A stretch of DNA of 64,000 nt from Micrasema longulum (Eukaryota; Arthropoda; Insecta; Trichoptera; Brachycentridae), in contig JAGVSM010000188.1 in assembly GCA_022494885.1 (NCBI GenBank), positions 62,001-126,000 on the forward strand. Reading direction: 5' to 3'. Position numbers and translations under genes: made by a program. Numbering within the stretch: the first letter of the stretch is position 1; each line of letters opens with the position of its first letter. This document shows, one piece after another, positions 22,843 to 33,274 of the stretch. Below the pieces are notes generated by a model. That model searched no databases and had not been told where the DNA came from. It was given only the letters and a program-made list of their open reading frames with translations.

Positions 22843-23095
22843 ATATTACAACAGAAATAAAGAACATTTAAGAGAAGGTAATATAGAAGTCTAGGCATCT
22901 ACAGGGCTTATGACCTGTCAATGGCTGGTCTAAGTAGCCACTTTACACACTGTGTAACATTCACCATTCTGCCCATATTTAAACATCTATATTCCTTCAA
23001 TTCTTTCATCTGTTGATGTTTGTGAAGTTAAAAAGCTAAACCTTGTCTACAAAAATTTGGATAAACTCAAAATATTGTTGATAAATCACCTGGAA
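22843..23095 (+). repeat. R1 repeat, part A plus truncated B joined to inverted C
   Basis: Part A is well preserved (GAAGTCTAGGCATCTACAGG, TAAGTAGCCACTTTACACAC). Part B is cut after AAAAAGCTAAACCTTG and followed by CTACAAAAATTTGGATAAAC, which is part C reversed. The junction documents an inversion inside the family. Confidence 0.75.
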
Positions 23096-23266
23096 ATCAA
23101 AGGAGCCTCATCCTCGGGGGACCACTGGTTAAACCTGAGGATGTTAAAGAGCTCGCCTCCTACCTAATAGCCCGATACTTTACGGTTCTGGGCTTGGAGG
23201 GGGAGATTTAGAAAAATGTGAACTATCGCCTCACACAGTAGCCAGGTTCTTTATAGACCTGCAGCA

Positions 23267-23766
23267 CAATCACAGATGACTATCGACGTGCTAATTAGCG
23301 GCGTGATAACAATTTTTCACCGTGGTTGTTTATCGTATGCGCGGTCACAATGAAACATCCGTGAAAGTTATCGATCGGGAATATTATATTTTTTAAATAT
23401 TGTCATACTTCAACTTGATGCTTGGCAACACATATATTATATATACAGCATATTAAATGTCAAAATTCAAAATATTTACGTTTCGCAACGCATAATCAAT
23501 CACATATATGAATTTTACCGGTGTAAATATGGAGAATATTCCTAAACTGTAAGTAAAATAATTTAGTTTTATTTTTTTGTTCACAATTTATCATGCTATT
23601 TATTTGTTTTTTATCAAATTGAGAAAGCTATTAAACTAAACAATTGTTGAAGGCGTTTGGCGTTTTGCAACGCGACCGCGATAACTTCAGCGTGTTCATG
23701 ATTGTTCGTTGTGATCGCTCAAATACTTAGCACGTTTTTTAGCACGTCAATAGTCATTTGTGATTG
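23267..23766. mobile_element. MITE M4, about 500 bp
   Basis: Ends 23267-23294 and 23739-23766 are reverse complements beginning CAATCACAGATGACTAT and differing at only two or three positions. The interior contains weaker inverted similarity (the GCGGTCACAATG and CGTTGTGATCGC segments). No transposase frame is present. No clear target duplication is seen. Confidence 0.7.
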
Positions 23767-23773
23767 AGCCCCC

Positions 23774-23885
23774 GGGGTGCTATTCTGAACCGCTCTCGCG
23801 GCACGAGAAAACAGTTTTTCTCTTGTATTTTGTATGTAAATACAAGAGATAATACGGCCGCGAGAGCGTTTGGGATATCATCCCT
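23774..23885. mobile_element. Small GC-rich hairpin MITE M5
   Basis: Nested inverted repeats: outer GGGGTGCTATTCTGAAC against a related GGGATATCATCCC end, perfect CGCTCTCGCGGC (23791-23802) against GCCGCGAGAGCG (23857-23868), and inner TCTCTTGTATTT (23819-23830) against AAATACAAGAGA (23838-23849). It lies 8 bp from the M4 element. Confidence 0.75.
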
Positions 23886-23999
23886 GTGCTTTGAAGGCGA
23901 GAAATATTCACGGGGACCCGTCACAACAGATCTTTACAGGTTGCAGTGACGTCAGGAGCTTGCATAGCACTAACCCCCACCACTAAGAATAAGAACATT

Positions 24000-24130
24000 C
24001 ATCACTCTATATTCGAACATCTATATTCCTTCGACTCTTCCATCTGTTGACGTTTTTGAAGTTAAAATTAATTGATTGATTGAATTATTTCACCAACATA
24101 CTAGGCAACGCCTGAAAATATTTTTGGCCT
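24000..24130 (+). repeat. R1 repeat, part B
   Basis: Landmarks are TCTTCCATCTGTTGACGTTT, AGTTAAAA and CATACTAGGCAACGCCTGAA. Confidence 0.65.
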
Positions 24131-24236
24131 TTGCCTAGTAGCTACTTTTCTAATACGCACATTCCTTAATACCTTTTATTTACTTTTACACAAAAAAACA
24201 TAGAAATGTGTATGTTTAAATATAGATAGAATGATA

Positions 24237-24405
24237 AATAATACACAGTGTAAAGTGGCCACCCAACCAACCAATTACAGGTCCGTAACTAACTACACAG
24301 GCTTCCATATTCCCTACTCAAAAATATTTTACCTCTCTGTTGCAATAATTGTCAATCTTGGAGGTGAAAACCAGCTTTCTCTTCAAAAATTTGGACACAC
24401 CTTAA
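24237..24405 (-). repeat. R1 repeat, inverted A-C
   Basis: Plus-strand landmarks are ACACAGTGTAAAGTGGCCAC, CTTCCATATTCCCTACTC, CTCTCTGTTGCAATAATTG, then CTTGGAGGTGAAAACCAG and AAAAATTTGGACACACC. On the minus strand this reads C then A, the same junction as in other copies. Confidence 0.75.
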
Positions 24406-24477
24406 ATGTTACATATTTTTTGTTCACATTTCGTAAAATTAGAAAGAATTTTTCCAGAGGAACATGGTTCTCACGGC

Positions 24478-24635
24478 TTTCCGAAATATTTCAGTTTTGG
24501 TGGCCATTTTCAACGAGTTGAAAATAACTCTCTTATAGCAAATAAGAATAAAGTTGTGGAAGAGCGGGTTGTGAACCTAAAATCTTTGATCCGTGAGTCC
24601 ACGATACTAGCCAAAGGACTACAATCCGATTTAAA
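24478..24635 (-). mobile_element. tRNA-derived SINE, type B
   Basis: Body hairpin (TTCAACGAGTTGAAAATAAC) and head (GTGGAAGAGCGGGTTGTGAA, ACTAGCCAAAGGACTAC) are on the minus strand. Box B is decayed. Confidence 0.7.
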
Positions 24636-24719
24636 AATACAAGTAAATAAAACAAGATAATCACAGAACAAATGGTATAATGCCCCGGGTAGATTTGAAA
24701 TGTTCGTTTTTAAGGACCA

Positions 24720-24815
24720 CTCTAGTGACCACATAGCCAGCCAATGACGGTTAATGAGCCCGTAAATCTGTTAATGCCTAGACTTCCATTTTCTTTTCTC
24801 AAAAATATTTTCGAC
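24720..24815 (-). repeat. R1 repeat fragment, part A
   Basis: AGCCAGCCAATGACGG, TTAATGCCTAGACTTCCATT and TTCTCAAAAATATTTTCGA are the reverse complement of part A. Confidence 0.65.
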
Positions 24816-24819
24816 GTCT

Positions 24820-25320
24820 ATTTAAGTAAAAAAAATACATAATTATTTTATTTATTAGTGATATCAACAATAATATAATAGTACGCTAAAAATATAAAAA
24901 AACGAAATGTAAAACCAATGGCAGATATCTGTAGCATTAATGTAATGAAAAATTAACGTAAAAGTTATTAATTACCTATCTAAAAACCAATTAATTAAGT
25001 ACAAAACATTTTCATTTTCTCTTAGTATTCATTCCAAACTTTTGTTTGTATCAAAACAAATAAATGTGAATTCAATGTAATTATTTTAGAAGTATTTTGG
25101 TATCATATTTTCTCAACGCGTAACGTTTCAGTATTCAAAATCACAATAAACAATTCGTACTTCAGCAATTTATAGACAATAATGGTATTTTGTACCTTTT
25201 GTCTTTAAGATAAGCTGACTTGTAAACAAATTACGTTAACCAAAAATTACTCAAACAATATGTTATTCATCTAAATACAAAATAGTTATTTCTCTGTTCT
25301 GATGTACAATGTAATTTATT
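24820..25320. other. Unannotated AT-rich stretch
   Basis: Nothing recognised. Confidence 0.4.
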
Positions 25321-25360
25321 GATTGATTTGGTGTTTATTTTGTAGAACTCCATATTTCAA

Positions 25361-25839
25361 CTTATAATATTAGAAATCAAACACTGATTTGAGTCTACTA
25401 AACACTTTATTTTATTTTTACAAATATAAAAACGAAAATTTCGTGACAATTGTTTCGCCTTGTTAGGGCATTTTCGAACGAATGTGAAGATTAGATGGAT
25501 TGAATGTCTTTATATGGTTATATAATTCAAGGTACTAAAGTAGAAAATGAAAATAATCTTATGAACTATAGTTTGTAGGTACATTAATCATAATTGAGGG
25601 AAAAACCAATAGTTAAGGGCAAGGCTACGTGTAATGGGGAGGGGATTTTTATTTTTTACTTAAGTACCTTGACTTATATAACAGACTATGTAAGGACATT
25701 CAATCTAGCTAATCTTCACATTCGTTTGCAAATACCCTAACAAGGTCAAACAATTATTACGATTTTTTTTTTTTATATTTGTAAAAAAAAATAAAGTGTT
25801 CAGTAGACTTAAATCAGTGTTGATTTCTAATATTATAAT
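25361..25839. mobile_element. Long fold-back element F, copy 1
   Basis: The two arms are reverse complements over roughly 190 bp each, from TTATAATATTAGAAATCAAA at the left end to TTTCTAATATTATAA at the right end. They meet around a loop at about 25555-25660. Inner landmarks are TTTCGCCTTGTTAGGGCA and TGTGAAGATTAGATGG and their complements. A 40-bp extension at 25321-25360 (GATTTGGTGTTTATTTTGTA) is present on one side only, and the same extension is found beside copy 2. Noncoding. Confidence 0.85.
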
Positions 25840-25844
25840 TATAC

Positions 25845-26460
25845 AAAGTAATTTTTATAATTCTCATTGTTAGATATAATCTTAGATAAATAATACGCCA
25901 CAGACTTATAGACTTGCCCATACGGCTTGTTCTATGCAATGGAGCTAATTATTACTCGTTGTCCTTAAAATTTGGACGAACTCAAATACTTAACTTACTT
26001 AAATCAGATTTTTTAAATGAAAATTAAATTATGCCCTTGAAATTTAACAACGATTATTTTTCGTAACTGGTTTATTACGAAAACTTGTTAAACTTGTTTA
26101 ACGAACTTTTTAAAAAACTACAAAAAAGCATTGAATAGGTATGGTATATTTTTTTATTGGAAATAAGTAACTGTAAAGGTGTTTATCAGAGTAAGGCCGC
26201 CATTTTATGTATTCGTGGAAAACCTTTTGAAAGTCGAAAAGCCTTCTTAACTCTGGTACTTATATAAATATATTCAACTTTATTGTTGTTGTTATTCGTA
26301 AGTAGAGCCTGAAATAAGTTGGTGGATAAAATTGTAGTTTTTTGTTGTATTGTGAACCTTTAAAAGCAGAAAAGTGATATGTCGACAATGTGAAATTTTA
26401 AAGATGTCATTTTTTTTAATGCGTTAATTTTAAAGTTTAAAAAAAAATTAGTTTATGTTT
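25845..26460. other. Unannotated AT-rich stretch
   Basis: Nothing recognised. Confidence 0.4.
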
Positions 26461-26464
26461 TTTA

Positions 26465-26645
26465 TGACAAAAGACTGGATATCACCCCCTCGGGAGTCCC
26501 TAAGATTAACAAAATTACAACAGGGATGGAGAATACCTTAGAGAGGGGAATATGGAAGTCTAGGCATCTACAAGGCTTGTGACCTGTTATTGGCTGGTGT
26601 AAGCGGTGAATGTTACACAGTGTGTAAAGTGGCAAGTGAAGTTGT
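26465..26645 (+). repeat. R1 repeat, parts C-A
   Basis: Part C (ACAAAAGACTGGATATCACC, CCCTCGGGAGT) leads into part A (ATTACAACAGGGATGGAGAA, TGGAAGTCTAGGCATCTACA). Confidence 0.7.
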
Positions 26646-27070
26646 CAATCCTAAAGTGACGTAGAAAAGTATATATAAAGCCAACAAACTGATCATTCGA
26701 CCTCGTCTCTCCTTCGAAGACATTTAAGTTTCAAAAGCAATGCTGTCGCACGTGATGAGAAAAATAATTTAACTACACCTCAACTGAAAAATATAACAGA
26801 AATATTTTTACATTCGTGAATACAGTGCAATTCACGGAAGAAATTGATAAAAAGTCATGTTTTTCATGACATTAAAAAAATTTTGACACCTCCCAACTAG
26901 TGTCATATCTACGGTAACAAAATACAGAAAAATAATGTGTACTAAAGAAATACAAATACATCACTTTCCTACACGAATAAACGCATGTGTGTCGTGATTT
27001 CATAAATATATTTTCAAATTGTTGAGGGCAATGCAATATTTGCTTAATGTAGCCATAGCATAACTTAGGA
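26646..27070. other. Unannotated stretch
   Basis: Contains an isolated TATATAAAG at 26672-26680 without a well-placed initiator or reading frame. Otherwise AT-rich. Confidence 0.35.
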
Positions 27071-27075
27071 GTCAA

Positions 27076-27620
27076 TAATATCTTTTACCTAGGTTCTCTC
27101 ATCAGCGATGGTAATGGGTGTGAAGGTGAAACGCGGCAACGTTTTGGTATTGCCAAAAGTGGTATGAGTCGGCTGGTCAAGATTTGGAAGAATCGCAGTA
27201 TCATTATTCACACCAAAAAGAGACTATTGATGGCCTTGGTTTTCTCAGTGTTAATGTTTGTGTGAAGTTGTGGACACAGAAAATTTCAAAGAATAAAAAT
27301 TTAAGTTTTCGAAATATGGCGTTGTTGGCGGCGAATGCTTTGAATTCCAATGGTCAGCCGGACATGCAAACATATCTAAACTCATGGAACTAGATATGAG
27401 AGAAATACTAACATCCATGTGCAAGAAAAGAATCCAGAAGTAACTTGGACATATTTTTAGAGATAACTCTGATAGTTTGGATAAAATTATCCTCTCGGGA
27501 AGTGTTGAAAGGATAAGGTCGCTTGGGCTTAAACCAACAATATGAAGTGGTTTGGTCGCTGAGTTACCAGAACTATCAATGACAAACACGATGAATATCA
27601 ATAAATAGATTGTAATCATT
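27076..27620 (+). mobile_element. RTE-like LINE fragment, C-terminal part of ORF2 (family RTE2)
   Basis: The plus-strand translation near 27076 reads FTYLGSLISDGNGCEGETRQ followed by RFGIAKSGMSRLVKIWKNRS. This is the thumb/C-terminal segment typical of RTE-clade endonuclease-reverse transcriptases often found in insect genomes. Later segments in shifted frames recover YERNTNIHVQEKNPE-type and TRTINDKHDEY pieces. Several stops and frameshifts make it a dead, 5'-truncated copy. Overlapping antisense frames are shadows. Confidence 0.85.
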
Positions 27621-27624
27621 TTTA

Positions 27625-28115
27625 AAAGAAATTAAAGTATGACAATACACAAATTAATATCTAACTGAATAGATGCCCATGATATTCTTGCTCAGATTAA
27701 CCTAAATGTACCTCACCGTAACTTGAGTAAAAATGCTTTCATTGCTGTGGGAAAATATAAAACCACCATCAGATTCTTTTCCCCTCTGCCAAGGTACCTT
27801 AGAACAGTGAACCAAATATCATTAAACGGTACTGTCAATGTGTTCCTACAGCAAAGGCATCTGTTAGAGCATACACAAGCCTGTTGATAAGCTAAAAAAA
27901 AAGGCAAGCGTTCAAGAAGCAAGCGGTGTTGTCACTCCTGACTCGCGATGAAACACTTGCCATGTCTGCCTAGATTATGCCATAATTATACCTTTTGTAA
28001 ATTTTAATAGATTTTAAGATTGTTTAGATTTAGTGTTATTATTCAAATATATATACTCATTAATGCCAGTCAGTTAGGAATTCCATAAGCCTGTTGATTG
28101 GCTTAAAAACAAAAA
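27625..28115. other. Unannotated stretch between two RTE fragments
   Basis: Possibly 3' untranslated sequence of RTE2. AAGCCTGTTGAT..GCTAAAAA occurs twice (27879-27898 and 28088-28107), a small direct repeat. No coding signal. Confidence 0.4.
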
Positions 28116-28119
28116 AAAA

Positions 28120-28735
28120 ACTAAATGTGAAATCAGTGTAAATGGGGTTATACTGAAACAGGTAGAGGAATTCGTGTATCTGGTAAGTATGCTTACTAGA
28201 GATGGAATAACTAAGAAAGATGTTGACAGGAGCGTAAGTGCCGAGAATGGAGTGAACGGTTCCCTTAAATCAATTTCGGCAAATAAATGTTTGTCGCCAG
28301 AGGCAAAATTAGTTCACAATGGAGTCCTGGTGCCGACCCAAATATATGGATTTGGAAAAACAGAAATGAAAATAGACTGAATGATGCCAAAATGCGAGCT
28401 CTCTGGGAAACGTGTGGTAAAACTATGTATGATGTATAAACAAATGTCGAGATCCGTACATTATGTAAGGATGAGATAAGCATTATCGATATAATCAAGA
28501 AAGGAGCTTTGCGTTGGTTAGGCCATGTAGAGCGAATGGACAGCAAAAGGACGGCTAAAAAGATTTACGATGCGAATGCTGATGGCTGCAGAAATAGAAG
28601 AAGACTGAGAAAGACATGACATGACCGAGTCCAACAAATGAAGATGGACGTGTTAAAAGTCGGAATAATGCGTGAGCATGAGAATATGTATGAATGTAGA
28701 GGAAACGAGATTTTTATGCAACGACAGAGTGATAT
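28120..28735 (+). mobile_element. RTE-like LINE fragment, C-terminal part of ORF2 (family RTE3)
   Basis: Translation gives VEEFVYLVSMLTRDGITKKD, then VDRSVSAENGVNGSLKSISA, then NGVLVPTQIYG in one frame ending at 28380. After a frameshift come KKGALRWLGHVERMDSKRTA and a piece rich in arginine and lysine. This order (YLGS-like, then LVPT..YG, then WLGHVERM) is characteristic of RTE-type elements. Closely related 3' ends lie at 90-290 and 57775-58075. Its own tail appears to resume at 29226-29290, implying a later insertion of about 490 bp at 28736-29225. Confidence 0.88.
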
Positions 28736-28808
28736 TTTTGAGAAAAATCGGAAAATTTACTCAAAAACATTCTTAAAGTAAATTATCTAGTAGGTAGTAA
28801 TATAATTT

Positions 28809-29065
28809 AAATTTATTTCAACAAAGAGGGAAAAAATTTTTTTGAGAAGGGAATATGGAAGTCTAGGCATTTACAGGGCTTATGACCTTATTGGCTGGTT
28901 TAAGTGGCCACTTTACACACTGTGTAACATTCACCATTCTGCCCATGTTTTCCATATTCCCTTCTCAAAAAATTTTTTTCCCTCTCTGTTGAAATAAATT
29001 AAAATATGAACAACTCCCTAGGGAGGAAATCCAGCCAGTCTGCAAGCATTTGGACATAATCAAAC
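28809..29065. mobile_element. R1 repeat in fold-back (MITE-like) form
   Basis: Part A runs forward from TTATTTCAACAAAGAGGGAA. About 160 bp later its first 50 bp return in reverse (TCCATATTCCCTTCTCAAAA to TCTCTGTTGAAATAAATT), nearly perfectly. An inverted part C (CCCTAGGGAGGAAATCCAGC) follows. The very similar arms make this the youngest-looking R1 copy. It sits inside the RTE3 fragment. Confidence 0.8.
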
Positions 29066-29094
29066 ATGAGTAATATAATTGTTTATTTTGCATA

Positions 29095-29160
29095 AAAATG
29101 TCTGCCTTAAAACAGGTTGTACCTAGTTAGGCAGACTAGGCATGATCTGCCTAACTAAGT
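29095..29160. repeat. Short inverted repeats sharing sequence with the window start
   Basis: GTCTGCC (29100-29106) pairs with GGCAGAC (29130-29136), and CTAGTTAGGCAG pairs with CTGCCTAACTAAG further right. The segment ACAGGTTGTACCTAGTTAGG is the reverse complement of text at 43-75. Probably the end of a small element. Confidence 0.5.
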
Positions 29161-29225
29161 GTGTATGTAGTGGATAAAGTAATTGTTATTTTTGTTAATA
29201 ACTCATGAGTATTATTATCATTATT

Positions 29226-29290
29226 ACTATTATCCTCTCTGGCTATCCTTACGGGGCAACTTCGTGATGGTTTGTTGTTGTTGTAATATT
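29226..29290 (+). mobile_element. 3' tail of the interrupted RTE3 fragment
   Basis: ATCCTCTCTGGCTATCCTTA and CGTGATGGTTTGTTGTTG align with the tail at 90-290 (ATCCTCTCTGCCTACTCCTA). This suggests the 28120-28735 copy was split by a later insertion. Confidence 0.6.
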
Positions 29291-29294
29291 TTTG

Positions 29295-29735
29295 ATAATA
29301 TCTTATTTCCCGCCACTCTATATTTCAATACGAAAGCGGAAAAGAAACATATCCAGTAATATTTTTTTATGTGGTCACTTTTCTTTTCTGTACTACTTAG
29401 GAGTTTATGTTTGAAATTGAAGAGAGTTCTCACCCAACAAAATACTGATTTATTTTTAACATGAATTGAGCTAGAAATAAATGTATTTGTATCAAATATT
29501 TTTACCGCAGAGTGGTTTTATTGCCTTTCCCAAAAGTAACAAGGGTACCATCAAGCGTGATTTGTTCGTTTTGATAAAAATGTAATGTAAAAAAAAAATC
29601 ATGTTGTAGTAAACGTCCTTAAAGTTTATCGTTTGAAATGACGGGAAAGTTACGGGAAATTTTATATAAACAATGTTTTTCTTACGCGCAGTACAAATTA
29701 GAGCATAAAATTTTACTGCGAAATACCTTGAAAAT
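29295..29735. other. Unannotated AT-rich stretch
   Basis: Nothing recognised. Confidence 0.4.
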
Positions 29736-29739
29736 GTAT

Positions 29740-30060
29740 TGAAAATATAATAAAAATGATTTCAATAAAAACGTACTACTTTGAACGACGTCATTAGTTT
29801 TTCCAAATCAACCAGTTGTAGAATGTTGTCATAGATTCCCGGTTTACGGGGTGCTTATTAATTTATCAGCAGAACTCATCGGAGAAAATTTGTAACGACA
29901 CAAGCAGAGTAATTTAAAAAATAAAAAAACTTTTAAAAACCATAGCGCTGATAATACGATATATTTTAACGAAAAAATTTGATACGTTTGAAATTCTATT
30001 ATCAATTCAAAAAACACCGAACTTCCTCATTGAGTTATACGAGTATTATATGTTAGATTT
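29740..30060 (+). repeat. Interspersed repeat X, copy 2
   Basis: Shares CATAGCGCTGATAATACGAT, ATCAGCAGAACTCATCGGAG and GAACTTCCTCATTGAG with the inverted copy at 21480-21800, and ACTACTTTGAA plus CAGCAGAACTCA with 31080-31345. Confidence 0.6.
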
Positions 30061-30061
30061 T

Positions 30062-30360
30062 GGATCATATAATCATCACAATATCAATAACAAAAGCATT
30101 ATTTTAGAGTTATTTCTGTTGAAAATTTTTTTATTACTTTGTGGTATGGTATTTTCTACATTTTTGTTTCTAAATTTTAATAAGTCCTGACAATAAAGTA
30201 GTTTCTTTGAAACTGGTAGGTGTATTAATTACTTTAAAAATAAGACAGGTTTATACATATTTATAACTGTTTTTAAAAAGGTCTTTTTTCTGTTTTTGTT
30301 TTTTTTATCTCACCTTTCTCAGTGTAATAAGTGTAAATTTGTTAATGAGTAAATTTGAGA
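30062..30360. other. Unannotated AT-rich stretch
   Basis: Nothing recognised. Confidence 0.4.
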
Positions 30361-30364
30361 GTGG

Positions 30365-30540
30365 CTGTGGTTCCGTGAGTAGTATCACAAATTCCAGAAT
30401 TGGGGATCCGAGGGTCGAACCTTGCGCTAATTATTATGTGTTCTTTTGCTCCACAACTTGTTTCCCATTTCCCAAAACGGTTATTCATGACTAATTAAAA
30501 AATGACTACCAAATTGAAATATTTAGTTAAATAAAAAGTC
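30365..30540 (+). mobile_element. tRNA-derived SINE, type B, diverged
   Basis: GTGGTTCCGTGAGTAGTATC and GGGGATCCGAGGGTCGAACC correspond to the boxes of SINE B; the body follows to about 30540, with the hairpin decayed. Confidence 0.55.
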
Positions 30541-30789
30541 ACATAGTTTAATCCTTTTTATTTAAAATAGAACGCAGGACCTCCATTTCAACAAAAAAAC
30601 AAACTGGGCCTGTTCTACAATGGAAAGTAAAAACTGAATTATATTTAATTTTCTGTAAAGTAAAATATTGTTTTCTGTATGAAAACAATTGAATTCGGAT
30701 ACCTCAGGCAAGTCATAATTCAAGTTGTCTTTGAAATTTGATTTTAAAATGGTTTCTTACATCATCATTTGCTTTCTACACATAATGGT

Positions 30790-31020
30790 GCATAGGGTAC
30801 TGCACTGGTACACTAATCGCAGCGCATCTTGATCATTTTTGTTACATGAAATGAAAAGTGATCGGTCGTACGCTTTAGGTACCAGTCTAGGGACTATGAA
30901 ATATTTTAGTGTAAAAACACCCTTTAAAATAATATTTCATATCAACCATGTCAGGAATCAAACCCGAAACCTCTTGCATGGTTGGCACATGCGCTGACCA
31001 TTACACCACGAGGTTGATTA
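30790..31020 (-). mobile_element. tRNA-derived SINE, type C
   Basis: Minus strand: a head ending in the complement of TTACACCACGAGGTTGATT (box A region) and GGAATCAAACCCGAAACC (box B complement). The body contains TACGCTTTAGGTACCAGTC, which recurs at 33140 and (inverted) near 37255. Confidence 0.7.
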
Positions 31021-31079
31021 TGGTTTTCAAACGTAGTAAAAATTGGAGCGTTTAACTGTACTGCGTTTTCTTTTATTAA

Positions 31080-31345
31080 GTTTGAAAATGTATTAAAAAA
31101 TTATGAGATCTGAACTACTTTGAATTAAGTCACAAGTTCTTCCAAGCCAACAAATGATAAAGTGTTGTAAAAGACTTCCGGATTTCTGGAAGCCAACTCA
31201 CCAATCAGCAGAACTCACAAAAGGGAACTTGCGACCTCACGAGCGGAGTGATGTCAAATTTTCGATTTTGGCTTAGTTAGATAGTCTATTAGCAAATGAA
31301 GAAAAAAAAAACTAAACTTCCCCAGTTCACTTCCAATTGTACTAT
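31080..31345 (+). repeat. Interspersed repeat X, copy 3
   Basis: Contains TCTGAACTACTTTGAATTAA, AATCAGCAGAACTCAC and TAGTCTATTAGCAAATGAAG. The last segment resembles the part of 21480-21800 that is missing from copy 2. Confidence 0.5.
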
Positions 31346-31557
31346 GGGCTCAGAAAAGCAAATGTTTTAGATTTAAAAAAAAAACAGTTAAAAACTCTTT
31401 TACTTTTATGTAAAAAAATGTTTTAAAAAACTGTCATCTAATTTACCGCCAAATTTCGTTCTAACTTACACGTTAAATATTTAATATCTAACATACTCAA
31501 AGCATTGTTAAATTGACTAACTAGTATAAAAATAAGTTTAAAAAAATGGAAAATTGT

Positions 31558-31765
31558 TTTCAGGCATTGCTTAGTAGGATAATTGGTTTAGTCGTATGAG
31601 TCTCACCCACATGATAAAGGTTTCAGCTTTTTTACTTCACAAAAGTCAACAGACGGAAGACTTGAGGAAATGCGGGGGTTTAAACATAGTCGAATGGTGA
31701 ATATTACACAACGTGTAATGTGGCCACTTAAACCAGCCAATGACAGGTCATAAGTTTTAATAAAA
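31558..31765 (-). repeat. R1 repeat, inverted A-B
   Basis: Plus-strand landmarks: TTCAGGCATTGCTTAGTAGG, GATAAAGGTTTCAGCTTTTT, ACAACGTGTAATGTGGCCAC and AAACCAGCCAATGACAGGTC. Confidence 0.75.
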
Positions 31766-31769
31766 CATC

Positions 31770-32738
31770 TATAGGCATAATTTTTTTATTAATGGTTAAT
31801 ATGTGCAAGTCTTATCTCTAAATTAAAAAACAGCTGTTATTTTAATTAACTAAGTTTTTTTCTAATATTTTATTTTAACATATTATGTATGTATCTTTTA
31901 ATATACATTTATGGTTTTCAGTACAAAATTTTGATCAATCTCTTTCTTTGACCAGTCTGATTTTTGGTTGGCTGGAAGATTTTTCTTATAGCAATAAGTT
32001 CGCTAAAGTACTTATTCTTTGTACTTGAAGTTTTAAAAAAATAAGCCCTGTAAATGCCAAAACTTCCATATTCTCTTTTAGAAAATGTTTTCCCTTTCTG
32101 TTGCAACATATTTACATTTAATATCTTATTAAGTTTTCAAGCAAAGAAAGTACAAAATAGTTTTGTTGATTTTTTTTGACGCCATAGAAGTCGTCTTTTT
32201 AAAGTGAGCAACATTAACCCCGGTATAACGAGAGATGTATTGCATTGAGAGCGTATAATACTGCAATAAACCAAAATTTGCCAGGAAATACTTTAAGAGT
32301 GGATCGATCGCCTGCTAGGGCATTGAACTCACAAGAGTTCAGAATCCGACACCGACGTACTGTAAGCTGTACGCTGCACACTGCACATAGTCAAAAACTG
32401 CATTCCATGCAGCTGTAGGCTGGAGAGACTCATATATTATACCTGTGTCTATGTTTGCATCACTGCAATGCGGCCGTTTGACAATGAACGACCCTAGATC
32501 CTCGAAACATTGCTGCACTAACATAAACTTACTTATATTAAACATTATTCATTCGACATGTACCAATTTAATTTTAAAATAAAATGAAATTTTCAGAATA
32601 AGGTTGAGAAAATTTATGATACCTTTAAAAAATACAACAAAAGCATGATAACATAACTTAAAAAAATAATTTTTAATGGGTTTAAAATGTATGTATAAAA
32701 TATATTTTTTTAAATATTTAAAGTTCTTGCTTAGCTCT
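31770..32738. other. Stretch with an R1 fragment and an unrecognised GC-richer patch
   Basis: 32043-32112 is an R1 part A fragment on the minus strand (AGCCCTGTAAATGCCAAAAC, CCCTTTCTGTTGCAACATAT). 32270-32530 is GC-richer and opens a 68-codon minus frame ending at 32339, but it shows no known domain. The rest is AT-rich. Confidence 0.45.
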
Positions 32739-32739
32739 G

Positions 32740-32885
32740 TTATATACCCCTTTCGAAACGAAATTTCTTCAATTTTTCCGACGGTTGAAGTTAAAGAGCT
32801 GAAACCTTTGTTGACGCTGGTGGGATTGATCTGAATGAATGATTTCACCCACCAGGCGACTGCGACGCCTGAAAATACATATTTA
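32740..32885 (+). repeat. R1 repeat, part B
   Basis: GTTAAAGAGCTGAAACCTTT, GTGGGATTGATCTGAATGAA and CAGGCGACTGCGACGCCTGA correspond to part B. Confidence 0.65.
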
Positions 32886-33039
32886 TTAAACTTTTCCTTT
32901 GATATGTTTGATTCAAATAAGTCTCTATGAAATAAATTCCGGTCCTTTTTTACAAAACAATTGAGAAACTCAAAATATTGTTAACAATGTTTTAGTTTAT
33001 CAAAATTATGGTAGGCAAGTACTAGATTAAGCATCATCA

Positions 33040-33270
33040 TCATACCCTAATTCGCATCTGATGGTGCGTAGGATTGCATTAATGCATTAAAACAGTTATG
33101 CAATGTATTTCGATTACGCGTTACTGGAAGGTAAGGTGATCAACCCTACGCTTTAGGTGCCATTCCACGAACAGTGAATTATTGCATTGTAAAACCACCA
33201 TATAGACAAAAATTTAATTTTTACTTTCCTGGAATCGGACCCAGTTACTTAAAAATGGTAGGCAAACCAT
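33040..33270 (-). mobile_element. tRNA-derived SINE, type C
   Basis: The minus-strand head is near 33230-33265 (CTGGAATCGGACCCAGTTAC on plus, complement of box B). The body includes CTACGCTTTAGGTGCCATTC and, at its 3' end, CGCATCTGATGGTGCGTAGG. Confidence 0.65.
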
Positions 33271-33274
33271 TTTA

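Noticed and set aside
25361..25839. Hammerhead in fold-back F (CCTAACAAGGCGAAACAATT on minus)
   Set aside because: GAAAC and a short self-complementary stem III are there, but CTAACAA does not fit the CUGANGA box and stem II has no loop.
26672..26700. TATATAAAG promoter
   Set aside because: The possible initiator is only about 23 bp away and no gene follows.
32339..32545. 68-codon minus frame in a GC-richer patch as a gene
   Set aside because: No recognisable domain, no promoter signals and no splice context.
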